A DNA stretch of 64,000 nt, taken from assembly GCA_037074705.1 (NCBI GenBank), contig JAYJMR010000032.1:124001-188000 (forward strand), read 5' to 3'. The notes below the pieces were generated by a model. The model worked only from the letters and a program-made list of their open reading frames with translations. It searched no databases and was not told the DNA's origin. The first letter of the stretch is position 1. Each line of letters starts with the position of its first letter. Of this stretch, positions 39,617 through 53,239 are shown piece by piece. Origin of the DNA: Zhengitettix transpicula (lineage: Eukaryota; Arthropoda; Insecta; Orthoptera; Tetrigidae). The translations under genes were made by a program, and so were the position numbers.

Positions 39617-41935
39617 TGTCCCCGCACACAGTGTCCCCGCACACAGTGTCCCCGCACTCCGTGTCCCGGCACACAGTGTCCCCGCACACAGTGTCCCCGC
39701 ACACAGTGTCCCCGCACACAGTGTCCCCGCACACAGTGTCCCCGCACACAGTGTCCCCGCACTCCGTGTCCCTGCACACAGTGTCCCTGCACACAGTGTC
39801 CCCGCACTCCGTGTCCCCGCACAGAGTGTCCCCGCACACAGTGTCCCCGCTCACAGTGTCCCCGCACACAGTGTCCCCGCACTCCGTGTCTTCGCACTCC
39901 GTGTCCCCGCACATAGTGTCCCCGCACACAGTGTCCCCGCACTCCGTGTCCCCGCACACAGTGTCCCTGCACACAGTGTCCCCGCACACAGTGTCCGCGC
40001 ACTCAGTGTCCCCGCACACAGTGTCCCCGCACACAGTGTCCCCGCACTCCGTGTCTCCGCACTCCGTGTCCCCGCACTCCGTGTCCCCGCACACAGTGTC
40101 CCCGCACACAGTGTCTCTGCACACAGTGTCCCCGCACACAGTGTCCCCGCACACAGTGTCCCCGCACACAGTGTCCCCGCACACAGTGTCCCCGCTCTCC
40201 GTGTTCCCGCACTCCGTGTCTCCTCACACAGTGTCCCCGCACACAGTGTCCCCGCACACAGTGTCCCCGAAACACAGTGTCCCCGCATTCCGTGTCCCCG
40301 CACTCCGTGTCCCCGCACACAGTTTCCCTGCACACAGTGTCCCCGCACACAGTGTCCCCGCACACAGTGTCCCCGCACACAGTGTCTCCGCACACAGTGT
40401 CCCGGCACACAGTGTCCCCGCACACAGTGTATCCGCTCTCCGTGTCCCCGCACTCCGTGTCTCCGCACACAGTGTCCCCGCACACAGTGTCCCCGCACAC
40501 AGTGTCCCCCCACTCCGTGTCCCTGCACACAGTGTTCTCGCACACAGTGTCCCCGCACACAGTGTCCCCGCACACAGTGTCCACGCGCACAGTGTCCCTG
40601 CACACAGTGTCCCTGCACACAGTGTCCCCGCACTCCGTGTCCCCGCACTCCGTGTCCCTGCACACAGTGTCCCCGCACACAGTGTCCCCGCACACAGTGT
40701 CTCTGCACACAGTGTCCCCGCACACAGTGTCCCCGCACACAGTGTCCCCGCACACAGTGTCCCCGCACACAGTGTCCCCGCACACAGTGTCCCCGCACAC
40801 AGTGTCCCCGCTCTCCGTGTCCCCGCACTCCGTGTCTCCGCACACAGTGTCTCCGCACACAGTGTCCCCGCACACAGTGTCCCCGCATTCCGTGTCCCCG
40901 CACTCCGTGTCCCCGCACACAGTGTCCCTGCACATAGTGTCCCCGCACACAGTGTCCCCGCACTCCGTGTCCCCGCACACAGTGTCCCCGCACACAGTGT
41001 CCCCGCACTCAGTGTCCGCGCACACAGTGTCCCCGCACACAGTGTCCCCGCACTCCGTGTCTCTGCACTCCGTGTCCCCGCACTCAGTGTCCCTGCACAC
41101 AGTGTCCCCGCAAACAGTGTCCCCGCATTCCGTGTCCCTGCACACAGTGTCCCTGCACACAGTGTCCCCGCACACAGTGTCTTCGCACACGGTGTCCCCG
41201 CACTCCGTGTCCCCGCACACAGTGTCCCCGCATTCCGTGGCCCCGCACACAGTGTCCCCGCACACAGTTTCCCGGCACACAGTGTCCCCGCACACAGTGT
41301 CCCCGCACACAGTGTCCCCGCACTCCGTGTCCCCGCACACAGTGTTTCCGCACTCAGTGTCCCCGGACTCCGTGTCTCCGCACACAGTGTCCCTGCACAC
41401 AGTGTCCCTGCACACAGTGTCCCTGCACACAGTGTCCCCGCACACAGTGTCCCCGCACACAGTGTCCCCGCACACAGTGTCCCCGCACACAGTGTCCCCG
41501 CACACAGTGTCCTCGCACACAGTGTCCCCGCACACAGTGTCTCCGCACACAGTGTCCCCGCACACAGTGTCCCCGCACACAGTGTCCCCGCACACAGTGT
41601 CCCCGCACACAGTGTCCCCGCACACAGTGTCCCCGCACACAGTGTCCCCGCACTCCGTGTCTCCGCACTCCGTGTCCCCGCACTCCGTGTCCCTGCACAC
41701 AGTGTCCCCGCACTCAGTGTCCCCGCACTCCGTGTCCCTGCACACATTGTCCCCGCACACAGTGTCCCCGCACACAGTGTCCCCGCACACAGTGTCCCCG
41801 CACACAGTGTCCCCGCACACAGTGTCCCTGCACACAGTGTCCCCGCACACAGTGTCCCTGCACACAGTTTCCCCGCACACAGTGTCCCCGCACACAGTGT
41901 CCCTGCACACAGTGTCCCTGCACACAGTGTCCCCG
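38712..41935 (+). repeat. 3224-bp tandem duplication, copy 1
   Basis: This is copy 1 of a second young tandem duplication in block B. Landmarks at +3224 are GCACACTGTCCCC (39146, 42370), GTCCGTGCAC (38841, 42065) and the 16-bp unit CCCCGAAACACAG. One visible substitution is AGTTTCC at 40324 against AGTGTCC at 43548. It partly overlaps copy 2 of the 2083-bp duplication, so it formed after, or together with, that event. Confidence 0.85.
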
Positions 41936-44900
41936 CACACAGTGTCCCCGCACACAGTGTCCCCGCACTCCGTGTCCCTGCACACAGTGTCCCCGCACAC
42001 AGTGTCCCCGCACACAGTGTCCCCGCACACAGTGTCCCCGCACACAGTGTCCCCGCACACAGTGTCCGTGCACACAGTGTCCCCGCACACAGTGTCCCCG
42101 CACTCCGTGTCCCCGCACTCAGTGTCCCCGCACACAGTGTCCCCGCACTCCGTGACCCCGCACACAGTGTCCCCGCACACAGTGTCCCCGCACACAGTGT
42201 CCCCGCACACAGTGTCCCCGCACACAGTGTCCCCGCACACAGTGTCTCCGCACTCCGTGTCCCCGCACTCCGTGTCTCTGCACACAATGTCCCCGCACAC
42301 AGTGTCCCCGAACACAGTGTCTCTGCACACAGTGTCCCCGCACACAGTGTCCCCGCACACAGTGTCCCCGCACACTGTCCCCGCACACAGTGTCCCCGCA
42401 CACAGTGTCCCCGCTCTCCTTGTCCCCGCACTCCGTGTCTCCGCACACAGTGTCTCCGCACACAGTGTCCCCGCACACAGTGTCCCCGCACACAGTGTCC
42501 CCGCATTCCGTGTCCCCGCACACAGTGTCTCCGCACACAGTGTCCCTGCACACAGTGTCCCCGCGCACAGTGTCCCCGCACACAGTGTCCCCGCACACTG
42601 TGTTTCCGCACACAGTGTCCCGGCACACAGTGTCCCCGCACACAGTGTACCCGCTCTCTGTGTCCCCGCACTCCGTGTCCTTGCACACAGTGTCCCCGCA
42701 CACAGTGTCCCCGCACACAGTGTCCACGCACACAGTGTCCCTGCACACAGTGTCCCTGCACACAGTGTCCCCGCACACAGTGTCCCCGCACACAGTGTCC
42801 GCGCACACAGTGTCCCCGCACACAGTGTGCCCGCATTCCGTGTCCCCGCACACAGTGTCCCCGCACACAGTGTCCCCGCACTCCGTGTCCCGGCACACAG
42901 TGTCCCCGCACACAGTGTCCCCGCACACAGTGTCCCCGCACACAGTGTCCCCGCACACAGTGTCCCCGCACACAGTGTCCCCGCACTCCGTGTCCCTGCA
43001 CACAGTGTCCCTGCACACAGTGTCCCCGCACTCCGTGTCCCCGCACAGAGTGTCCCCGCACACAGTGTCCCCGCTCACAGTGTCCCCGCACACAGTGTCC
43101 CCGCACTCCGTGTCTTCGCACTCCGTGTCCCCGCACATAGTGTCCCCGCACACAGTGTCCCCGCACTCCGTGTCCCCGCACACAGTGTCCCTGCACACAG
43201 TGTCCCCGCACACAGTGTCCGCGCACTCGGTGTCCCCGCACACAGTGTCCCCGCACACAGTGTCCCCGCACTCCGTGTCTCCGCACTCCGTGTCCCCGCA
43301 CTCCGTGTCCCCGCACACAGTGTCCCCGCACACAGTGTCTCTGCACACAGTGTCCCCGCACACAGTGTCCCCGCACACAGTGTCCCCGCACACAGTGTCC
43401 CCGCACACAGTGTCCCCGCTCTCCGTGTTCCCGCACTCCGTGTCTCCTCACACAGTGTCCCCGCACACAGTGTCCCCGCACACAGTGTCCCCGAAACACA
43501 GTGTCCCCGCATTCCGTGTCCCCGCACTCCGTGTCCCCGCACACAGTGTCCCTGCACACAGTGTCCCCGCACACAGTGTCCCCGCACACAGTGTCCCCGC
43601 ACACAGTGTCTCCGCACACAGTGTCCCGGCACACAGTGTCCCCGCACACAGTGTATCCGCTCTCCGTGTCCCCGCACTCCGTGTCTCCGCACACAGTGTC
43701 CCCGCACACAGTGTCCCCGCACACAGTGTCCCCCCACTCCGTGTCCCTGCACACAGTGTTCTCGCACACAGTGTCCCCGCACACAGTGTCCCCGCACACA
43801 GTGTCCACGCGCACAGTGTCCCTGCACACAGTGTCCCTGCACACAGTGTCCCCGCACTCCGTGTCCCCGCACTCCGTGTCCCTGCACACAGTGTCCCCGC
43901 ACACAGTGTCCCCGCACACAGTGTCTCTGCACACAGTGTCCCCGCACACAGTGTCCCCGCACACAGTGTCCCCGCACACAGTGTCCCCGCACACAGTGTC
44001 CCCGCACACAGTGTCCCCGCACACAGTGTCCCCGCTCTCCGTGTCCCCGCACTCCGTGTCTCCGCACACAGTGTCTCCGCACACAGTGTCCCCGCACACA
44101 GTGTCCCCGCATTCCGTGTCCCCGCACTCCGTGTCCCCGCACACAGTGTCCCTGCACATAGTGTCCCCGCACACAGTGTCCCCGCACTCCGTGTCCCCGC
44201 ACACAGTGTCCCCGCACACAGTGTCCCCGCACTCAGTGTCCGCGCACACAGTGTCCCCGCACACAGTGTCCCCGCACTCCGTGTCTCTGCACTCCGTGTC
44301 CCCGCACTCAGTGTCCCTGCACACAGTGTCCCCGCAAACAGTGTCCCCGCATTCCGTGTCCCTGCACACAGTGTCCCTGCACACAGTGTCCCCGCACACA
44401 GTGTCTTCGCACACAGTGTCCCCGCACTCCGTGTCCCCGCACACAGTGTCCCCGCATTCCGTGGCCCCGCACACAGTGTCCCCGCACACAGTTTCCCGGC
44501 ACACAGTGTCCCCGCACACAGTGTCCCCGCACACAGTGTCCCCGCACTCCGTGTCCCCGCACACAGTGTTTCCGCACTCAGTGTCCCCGGACTCCGTGTC
44601 TCCGCACACAGTGTCCCTGCACACAGTGTCCCTGCACACAGTGTCCCTGCACACAGTGTCCCCGCACACAGTGTCCCCGCACACAGTATCCCCGCACACA
44701 GTGTCCCCGCACACAGTGTCCCCGCACACAGTGTCCTCGCACACAGTGTCCCCGCACACAGTGTCTCCGCACACAGTGTCCCCGCACACAGTGTCCCCGC
44801 ACACAGTGTCCCCGCACACAGTGTCCCCGCACACAGTGTCCCCGCACACAGTGTCCCCGCACTCCGTGTCCCCGCACACAGTGTCCCCGCACACAGTGTC

Positions 44901-45189
44901 CCCGCACACAGTGTCCCCGCACTCCGTGTCTCCGCACTCCGTGTCCCCGCACTCCGTGTCCCTGCACACAGTGTCCCCGCACTCAGTGTCCCCGCACTCC
45001 GTGTCCCTGCACACATTGTCCCCGCACACAGTGTCCCCGCACACAGTGTCCCCGCACACAGTGTCCCTGCACACAGTGTCCCCGCACACAGTGTCCCTGC
45101 ACACAGTTTCCCCGCACACAGTGTCCCCGCACACAGTGTCCCTGCACACAGTGTCCCTGCACACAGTGTCCCCGCACACAGTGTCCCCG
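41936..45189 (+). repeat. 3224-bp tandem duplication, copy 2
   Basis: This copy follows copy 1 directly. It stays collinear for most of its length, then gains four 15-bp units near 44.87 kb and lacks two units near 45.03 kb, giving about 3254 bp. The right boundary, before CGCTTACAG, is approximate. Confidence 0.8.
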
Positions 45190-46658
45190 CACACAGTGTC
45201 CCCGCACACAGTGTCCCCGCTTACAGTGTCCCTGCACACAGTGTCCCTGCACACAGTGTCCCTGCACACAGTGTCCCCGCACTCCGTGTCTCCGCACTCC
45301 GTGTCCCCGCACTCAGTGTCCCTGCACACAGAGTCCCCGCACACAGTGTCCCCGCACTCCGTGTCCCTGCACACAGTGTCCCCGCACACAGTGTCCCCGC
45401 ACCCAGTGTCCCCGCACACAGTGTCCTCGCACACAGTGTCCCTGCACACAGTGTCCCTGCACACAGTGTCCCTGCACACAGTGTCCCCGCACACAGTGTC
45501 CCTGCACACAGTGTCCCCGCACACAGTGTCCCTGCACACAGTGTCCCCGCACACAGTGTCCCCGCACTCCGTGTCCCTGCACACAGTGTCCCCGCACACA
45601 GTGTCCCCGCACACAGTGTCTCCGCACACAGTGTCCCCGCACACAGTGTCCCCGCACACAGTGTCCCCGCATTCCGTGTCCCCGCACACAGTGTCCCCGC
45701 ACACAGTGTCCCTGCACACAGTGTCCCTGCACACAGTGTCCCTGCACACAGTGTCCCTGCACACAGTGTCCCTGCACACAGTGTCCCCGCACACAGTGTC
45801 CCCGCACTCCGTGTCCCCGCACACAGTGTCCCTGCACACAGTGTCCCCGCACACACTCTCCCGCACACAGTGTCCCCGCATTCCGTGTCCCCGCACACAG
45901 TGTCCCCGCATTCCGTGACCCCGCACTCCGTGTCTCCGCACACAGTGTCCCCGAACACAGTGTCCCCGCACACTGTGTCCCCGCATTCCGTGTCTCTGCA
46001 CACAGTGTCCCTACACACAGTGTCCCTGCACACAGTGTTTCCGCACACAGTGTCCCCGCAAACAGTCTCCCCGCACACAGTGTCCCCGCTTACAGTGTCC
46101 CTGCACACAGTGTCCCTGCACACAGTTTCCCTGCACACAGTGTCCCCGCACTCCGTGAACCTGCACACAGTGTCCCTGCACACAGTGTCTCCGGACACAG
46201 TGTCCCCGCACACAGTGTCCCAGCACAGAGTGTCCCCGCACACAGTGTCCCCGCACACAGTGTCCCCGAACACAGTGTCCCCGCACACAGTGTCCCCGCA
46301 TTCCGTGTCCCCGCACACAGTGTCCGCACTCCGTGTCCCCACACTCCGTGTCCCCGCACACAGTGTCCCTGCACACAGTGTCCCCGCACACAGTGTCCCC
46401 GAACACAGTGTCCCCGCACACAGTGTCCCTGCACACAGTGTCCCTGCACACAGTGTCCCTGCACACAGTGTCCCCGCACACAGTGTCCCCGCACACAGTG
46501 TTCCCGCACACAGTGTCCCTGCACACAGTGTCCCTGCACACAGTGTCCCCGCACACAGAGTCCCCGCACACAGTGTCCCCGCACACAGTGTCCCCGCACA
46601 CAGTGTCCCTGCACACAGTGTCCCTGCACACATTGTCCCCGCACACAGTATCTCCGCA

Positions 46659-46823
46659 GAAAAACGCCTTTAGCTCCTTAAGGCTCCAGCTAGCGATTTG
46701 CTGGTGACGTCTTCCTCTTCAGCGGAAACGCTTCTATTAAATGAGACGCATAACTGACGCGAAAGGACGCACATTCTGGAGAAAACAAGCAAAAAGTGAA
46801 AAAAACAGAAAAAAACGTAAAAA
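46659..46823 (+). repeat. Divergent edge monomer at junction 2
   Basis: This is the counterpart of the edge monomer at 30018. It shares all the distinctive changes and the same breakpoint (CCGCA followed by GAAAAACGC). I see two base differences: CGCC here against CGCT, and GACGTCTTCC here against GACGTCATCC. The second change destroys the TGACGTCA palindrome. Shared private changes plus a shared breakpoint show that the two junctions are copies of one event. Confidence 0.9.
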
Positions 46824-48204
46824 CGGTTTTAGCTCCTAAACGGCTGCAGTTAGCGACATGCAGGTGACGTCATCGTTATCAGATGGAACGCTTCCATAGC
46901 ATGAGACCCATAACTCACGCGAAAAGACGCACATTTTGGAGAAAACAAGCAAAAAACGAAAAATACAGAAAAACGCCTTTAGCTCCTAAACAACTGCAGA
47001 TAGTGACCTGCGGGTGACGTCATCGTCTTCAGCGGGAACGCTTCCATAGGATGAGACCAATAACTCACGAGAAAAGACGCACATTTGAGCGAAAAGAAGC
47101 ATAAAGTGAAAAAAACAGAAATCGCCTGTAGCTCCTAAACGACTGCTGCTAGCGACCTGCGCTTGACGTCATCGTCTTCAAGGGGGACGCTTCTATAAGA
47201 TGAGACCAGTAACTCACGAAAAAAGACGCACATTTGGGAAAAAACAAGCAAAAAGTAAAGAAACAGAAAAACGCCTTCAGCTCCTAAACGGCTGCAGCTA
47301 GCGACCTGCGGGTGACGTCATCGTCTTCAGCGGGAACGCTTCCATAGGATAAGATCCATAACGGAAGCGAAAAGACGCACATTCTGAAAAAAACAAGCAA
47401 AAAGTGAAAAAAACAGAAAAAAACGGAAAAACGGCTTTAGCTCCTAAACGGCTGCAGTTAGTGACATGCAGGTGACGGCATCGTCTTCAGCTGCAACGCT
47501 TCCATAGGATGAGACCCATAACTCATGCGAAAAGACGCACATTTGGAAGAAAACAAGCAAAAAACGAAAAAAACAGAAAAACGCCTTTAGCTCCTAAACA
47601 ACTGCAGATATTGACCTGCGGGTTTGGTCATCATCTTCAGCCGGAACGCTTCCATAGGATTAGACCCATAACTCACTCGAAAAGACGCACATTTGAGCGA
47701 AAAGAAACATAAAGTGAAAAAAACAGAAAAACGCCTGTAGCTCTTAAACGGCTGCTGCTAGCGACCTGCGGGTGACGTCATCGTATTCAGCGGGAACGCT
47801 TCTATAAGATGAGACCCATAACTCACGCGAAAAGACGCACATTTGGGAAAAAATAAGCAAAAAGTAAAAAAAAACAGAAAAACGCCTTCAGCTTTTAACG
47901 GCTGCAGCTAGTGACCTGCGGGTGACGTCATCGTTTCAGCTGGAACGCTTCTATAGGACGCGACCCATAACTGACGCGTAAAGACCCACATTCTGGAGAA
48001 AACAAGCAAAAAGTGAAAAAAACAGAAAAAAAACAGAAAAACGCCTTTAGCTCCAAAACGGCTGCAGCTAACGACATACAAGTGACGGCATCGTATTCCG
48101 CTGGAACGCTTCCATATGATGAGAGATATAACTCACGCAAAAAGACGCACATTTGGGAGAAAACAAGCAAAAGTAAAAAAAAACAGAAAAACGCCTGTAG
48201 CTCC

Positions 48205-49848
48205 TAAACGGCTGCAGCTAGCGACCTGCGGGTGACGGCAACGTCTTCAGCGGCAACGCTACCACAGGATGAGACCCATAACTGACGCGAAAGGACGCAC
48301 ATTTTGGAGAAAACAAGCAAAAAGTAAAAAAAACAGAAAAACGCCTTAAGCTTCTAAACAACTGCAGCTAGGGATCTGCGGGTGACGTCATCGTCTTCAG
48401 CGGGAACGCTTTAATAGGATTAGACCCATACCTCACGCGAAAAGACGCACATTTGAGCGAAAAGAAGCATAAAGTTAAAGTTAGCGACATGCAGATGACG
48501 TCTTCGTCTTCAGCTGCAACGCTTCCATAGGATGAGACCCATAACTCACTCGAAAAGACGCACATTTGGAAGAAAACATGCAAAAAACGAAAAATACAGA
48601 AAAACGCCTTTAGCTCCTAAACAACTGCAGATATTGACCTGCGGGTGACGTCATCGTCTTCAGCGGGAACGCTTAAATATGATGAGACCCATAACTCACG
48701 CGAAAAGACGTACATTTTTGAGAAAACAAACAAAAAGTAAAAAAAACAGAAAAACGCCTTTAGCTCCTAAACGGCTGCTGCTAGCGACCTGCGGGTGACG
48801 TCATCGTCTGCAGCGGGAACGCTTTCATAGGATTGGACCCATAACTAACGCGAAAAGACGCACATTTGAGCGAAAAGAAGCATAAAGTGAAAAAAACAGA
48901 AAAACGCCTGTAGCTCCAAAACAGCTGCAGCTAGCGACCTGCGGGTGACGGCATCGTCTCAGCGGCAACGCTACCATACGATGAGACCGATAACTGACGA
49001 GAAAGGACGCACATTTTGGAGAAAACAAGCAAAAAGTGAAAAAAACAGAAAAACGCCTTAAGCTTCTAAACAACTGCAGCTAGGGACCTGCGGGTGACGT
49101 CATCGTCTTCAGCGGGAACGCTTTAATAGGATTAGACCCATACCTCACGCAAAAAGACGCACATTTGGGAAAAAACAAGCAAAAAGTAAAAAAACAGAAA
49201 AACGCCTTCAGCTCCTAAACGGCTGCAGCTAGCGACCTGCGGGTGACGACATCGTCTTCAGCGGGAACGCTTCCATAGGATGAGACCCATAACGGAAGCG
49301 AAAGGACGCACATTCTGAAAAAAACAAGCAAAAAGTGAAGAAAACAGAAAAAAACGGAAAAACGCATTTAGCTCCTAAACGGCTGTAGTTAGCGACATGC
49401 AGATGACGTCTTCGTCTTCAGCTGCAACGCTTCCATAGGATGAGACCCATAACTCACGCGAAAAGACGCACATTTGGAAGAAAACAAGCAAAAAACGAAA
49501 AATACAGAAAAACGCCTATAGCTCCTAAACAACTGCAGATATTGACCTGCGGGTGACGTCATCGTCTTCAGCGGGAACGCTTCCACAGGATGAGACCCAT
49601 AAATCATGCGAAAAGACATACATTTTTGAGAAAAAAAACAAAAAGTGAAAAAAACTGAAAAACGCCTTTAGCTCCTAAACGGCTGCAGCTAGCGACCTGC
49701 GGGTGACATCATCGTCTTCAGCGGGAAAGGTTTTATAGGATTAGACCAATAACTCACGCGAAAAGACGCACATTTGAGCGAAAAGAAGCATAAAGTGAAA
49801 AAAAACAGAAAAACGCCTGTAGCTACTAAACGACTGCTGCTAGCGACC
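48205..49848 (+). repeat. Eleven-monomer module in array 2, copy 1
   Basis: This is a higher-order module of about eleven 149-bp monomers, repeated at 50876-52519 (+2671, about 18 monomers). It contains the GGTGACGGCAACG monomer (48235, 50906) and the shortened monomer at 48469. Confidence 0.75.
48469..48495 (+). repeat. Shortened 149-bp monomer junction, copy 1
   Basis: CATAAAGTTAAAG runs directly into TTAGCGACATGCAG, skipping about 37 bases that carry the A-tract end, the CGCC landmark and CTGCAG. The same deletion is present at 51140, so it arose once and was copied with the module. Confidence 0.85.
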
Positions 49849-50875
49849 TGCGGGTGACGTTATCGTCTTCAGCTGGAACGCTTCCATAGGATGAGAGATA
49901 TTTAACTTACGCGAAAAGACGCACATTTTGGAGAAAACAAGCAAAATGTTAAAAAACATAAAAACGCCTGTAGCTCCTAAACGGCTGCATCTAGCGACCT
50001 GCGGGTGACGTCATCGTCTGCAGCGGGAAATCTTTCATAGGATTAGACCCATAACTCACTCGAAAAGACGCACATTTGAGCGAAAAGAAACATAAAGTGA
50101 AAAAAACAGAAAAATGCCAGTAGCTCTTAAACGGCTGCTGCTAGCGACCTGCGGGTGACGTCATCGTATTCAGCGTGGACGCTTCTAAATGATGAGACCC
50201 ATAACTCACGCGAAAAGACGCACATTTGGGAAAAAATAAGCAAAAAGTAAAAAAAAACAGAAAAACGCCTTCAGCTTTTAACGGCTGCAGCTAGTGACCT
50301 GCGGGTGACGTCATCGTTTCAGCTGGAACGCTTCCATAGGACGCGACCCATAACTGACGCGTAAAGACCCACATTCTGGAGAAAACAAGCAAAAAGTGAA
50401 AAAAACATCAAAACGCCTTTAGCTCCAAAACGGCTGCAGCTAACGACATACAAGTGACGGCATCGTATTCAGCTGGAACGCTTCCATATGATGAGAGATA
50501 TAACTCACGCAAAAAGACGCACATTTGGGAGAAAACAAGCAAAAGTAAAAAAAACCAGAAAAACGCCTGTAGCTCCTAAACGGCTGCGGCTAGCGATCTG
50601 CGGGTGACGTCACCGTCTTCAGCGGGAACGCTTTTATTTGATTAGACCCATAACTCACGCAAAAAACGCACATTTGGGAGAAAACAAGCAAAAAGTGAAA
50701 AAAACAGAAAAAAGCCTTTAGCACCTTAACAACTGCAGCTTGCGACCTGCGGGTGACGTCATCGTCTTCAGCGTGAACGCTTTCATAGGATGAGACCCAT
50801 AGCTCACGCGAAAAGACGCACATTTGAGCGAAAAGAAGCATAAAGTGAAAAAAACAGAAAAACGCTTGTAGCTCC

Positions 50876-52519
50876 TAAACGGCTGCAGCTAGCGACCTGC
50901 GGGTGACGGCAACGTCTTCAGCGGCAACGCTACCACAGGATGAGACCCATAACTGACGCGAAAGGACGCACAATTTGGAGAAAACAAGCAAAAAGTAAAA
51001 AAAACAGAAAAACGCCTTAAGCTTCTAAACAACTGCAGCTAGGGACCTGCGGGTGACGTCATCGTCTTCAGCGGGAACGCTTTAATAGGATTAGACCCAT
51101 ACCTTACGCGAAAAGACGCACATTTGAGCGAAAAGAAGCATAAAGTTAAAGTTAGCGACATGCAGATGACGTCTTCGTCTTCAGCTGCAACGCTTCCATA
51201 GGATGAGACCCATAACTCACTCGAAAAGACGCACATTTGGAAGAAAACATGCAAAAAACGAAAAATACAGAAAAACGCCTTTAGCTCCTAAACAACTGCA
51301 GATATTGACCTGCGGGTGACGTCATCGTCTTCAGCGGGAACGCTTAAATATGATAAGACCCATAACTCACGCGAAAAGACGTACATTTTTGAGAAAACAA
51401 ACAAGAAGTAAAAAAAACAGAAAAACGCCTTTAGCTCCTAAACGGCTGCTGCTAGCGACCTGCGGGTGACGTCATCGTCTGCAGCGGGAACGCTTTCATA
51501 GGATTGGACCCATAACTCACGCGAAAAGACGCACATTTGAGCGAAAAAAAGCATAAAGTGAAAAAAACAGTAAAACGCCTGTAGCTCCAAAACAGCTGCA
51601 GCTAGCGACCTGCCGGTGACGGTATCGTCTTCAGCGGCAACGCTACCATACGATGAGACCGATAACTGACGAGAAAGGACGCACATTTTGGAGAAAACAA
51701 GCAAAAAGTGAAAAAAACAGAAAAACGCCTTAAGCATCTAAACAACTGCAGCTAGGGACCTGCGGGTGACGTCATCGTCTTCAGCGGGAACGCTTTAATA
51801 GGATTAGACCCATACCTCACGCAAAAAGACGCACATTTGGGAAAAAAAAAGCAAAAAGTAAAAAAACAGAAAAACGCCTTCAGCTCCTAAACGGCTGCAG
51901 CTAGCGACCTGCGGGTGACGACATCGTCTTCAGCGGGAACGCTTCCATAGGATGAGACCCATAACGGAAGCGAAAGGACGCACATTCTGAAAAAAACAAG
52001 CAAAAACTAAAGAAAACAGAAAAAAACGGAAAAACGCATTTAGCTCCTAAACGGCTGTAGTTAGCGACATGCAGATGACGTCTTCGTCTTCAGCTGCAAC
52101 GCTTCCATAGGATGAGACCCATAACTCACGCGAAAAGACGCACATTTGGAAGAAAACAAGCAAAAAACGAAAAATACAGAAAAACGCCTTTAGCTCCTAA
52201 ACAACTGCAGATATTGACCTGCGGGTGACGTCATCGTCTTCAGTGGGAACGCTTCCACAGGATGAGACCCATAAATCATGCGAAAAGACGTACATTTTTG
52301 AGAAAAAAAACAAAAAGTGAAAAAAACTGAAAAACGCCTTTAGCTCCTAAACGGCTGCAGCTAGCGACCTGCGGGTGACATCATCGTCTTCAGCGGGAAA
52401 GGTTTTATAGGATTAGACCAATAACTCACGCGAAAAGACGCACATTTGAGCGAAAAGAAGCATAAAGTGAAAAAAACAGAAAAACGCCTGTAGCTCCTAA
52501 ACGACTGCTGCTAGCGACC
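50876..52519 (+). repeat. Eleven-monomer module in array 2, copy 2
   Basis: This is the counterpart of 48205-49848. Agreement ends within a GACTGCTGCTAGCGACCTG monomer, where copy 1 continues CGGGTGACGTTATC and this copy continues TGGTTGACGGCATC. Confidence 0.75.
51140..51166 (+). repeat. Shortened 149-bp monomer junction, copy 2
   Basis: This is identical in form to 48469-48495 and lies 2671 bp further on. It is a diagnostic mark for the array 2 duplication; I did not see it in array 1. Confidence 0.85.
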
Positions 52520-53239
52520 TGTGGTTGACGGCATCGTCTTCAGGGGGACGCTTCTATAGGAGGAGACCCATAACTCACGCAAAAAGACGCACATTTGGGA
52601 AAAAAAAGGAAAAAGTAAAAAAACAGAAAACCGCCTTCAGCACCTAAACGGCTGCAGCTAGCGACATGCGGGTGACGTCATCGTCTTCAGCTGGAACGCT
52701 TCCATAGGATGAGACCCATAACTGACGCGAAAGGACGCACATTTTGGAGAAAACAAGCAAAAAGTGAAAAAAACAGAAAAAAACAGTAAAACACCTTTAG
52801 CTCCTAAACGGCTGCAGTTCGCGACATGCAGGTGACGTCATCGTCTTCAGCTGCAACGCTTCCACAGGATGAGACCCATAACTCACGCGAAAAGACGCAC
52901 ATTTGGAAGAAGACAAGCAAAAAACGAAAAATACAGAAAAACGCCTTTAGCTCCTAAACAACTGCAGATATTGACCTGCGGGTTTGGTCATCGTCTTCAG
53001 CCGGAACGCTTCCATAGGATGAGACCCATAAATCATGCGAAAAGGCGTACATTTTTGAGAAAAAAAACAAAAAGTGAAAAAACAGAAAAACGCCTTAAGC
53101 TTCTAAACGGCTGCAGTTAGCGACATGCGGGTGACGGCATCGTCTGCAGCGGGAAATCTTTCATAGGATTAGACCCATAACTCACTCGAAAAGACGCACA
53201 TTTGAGCGAAAAGAAACATAAAGTGAAAAAAACAGAAAA

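Larger units (their letters stand above)
34424..46658 (+). repeat. 15-bp satellite, block B
   Basis: This second block of the GCACACAGTGTCCCC satellite is 12.2 kb long and bounded on both sides by 149-bp arrays. The left end opens with the unusual unit run GCACACAGTGTGCCCGCATT followed by a CCATG variant, which is repeated exactly at the start of block C. The right part, roughly 40.2-46.7 kb, carries the same order of variant units as the right part of block A, roughly 23.4-30.0 kb. Two young tandem duplications dominate the interior (2083 and 3224 bp, listed separately). The 16-bp unit with CCCCGAAACACAG at about 40268 and 43492 and the 13-bp unit GCACACTGTCCCC at 37063, 39146 and 42370 are useful phase landmarks. 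No gene is supported. Confidence 0.97.
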
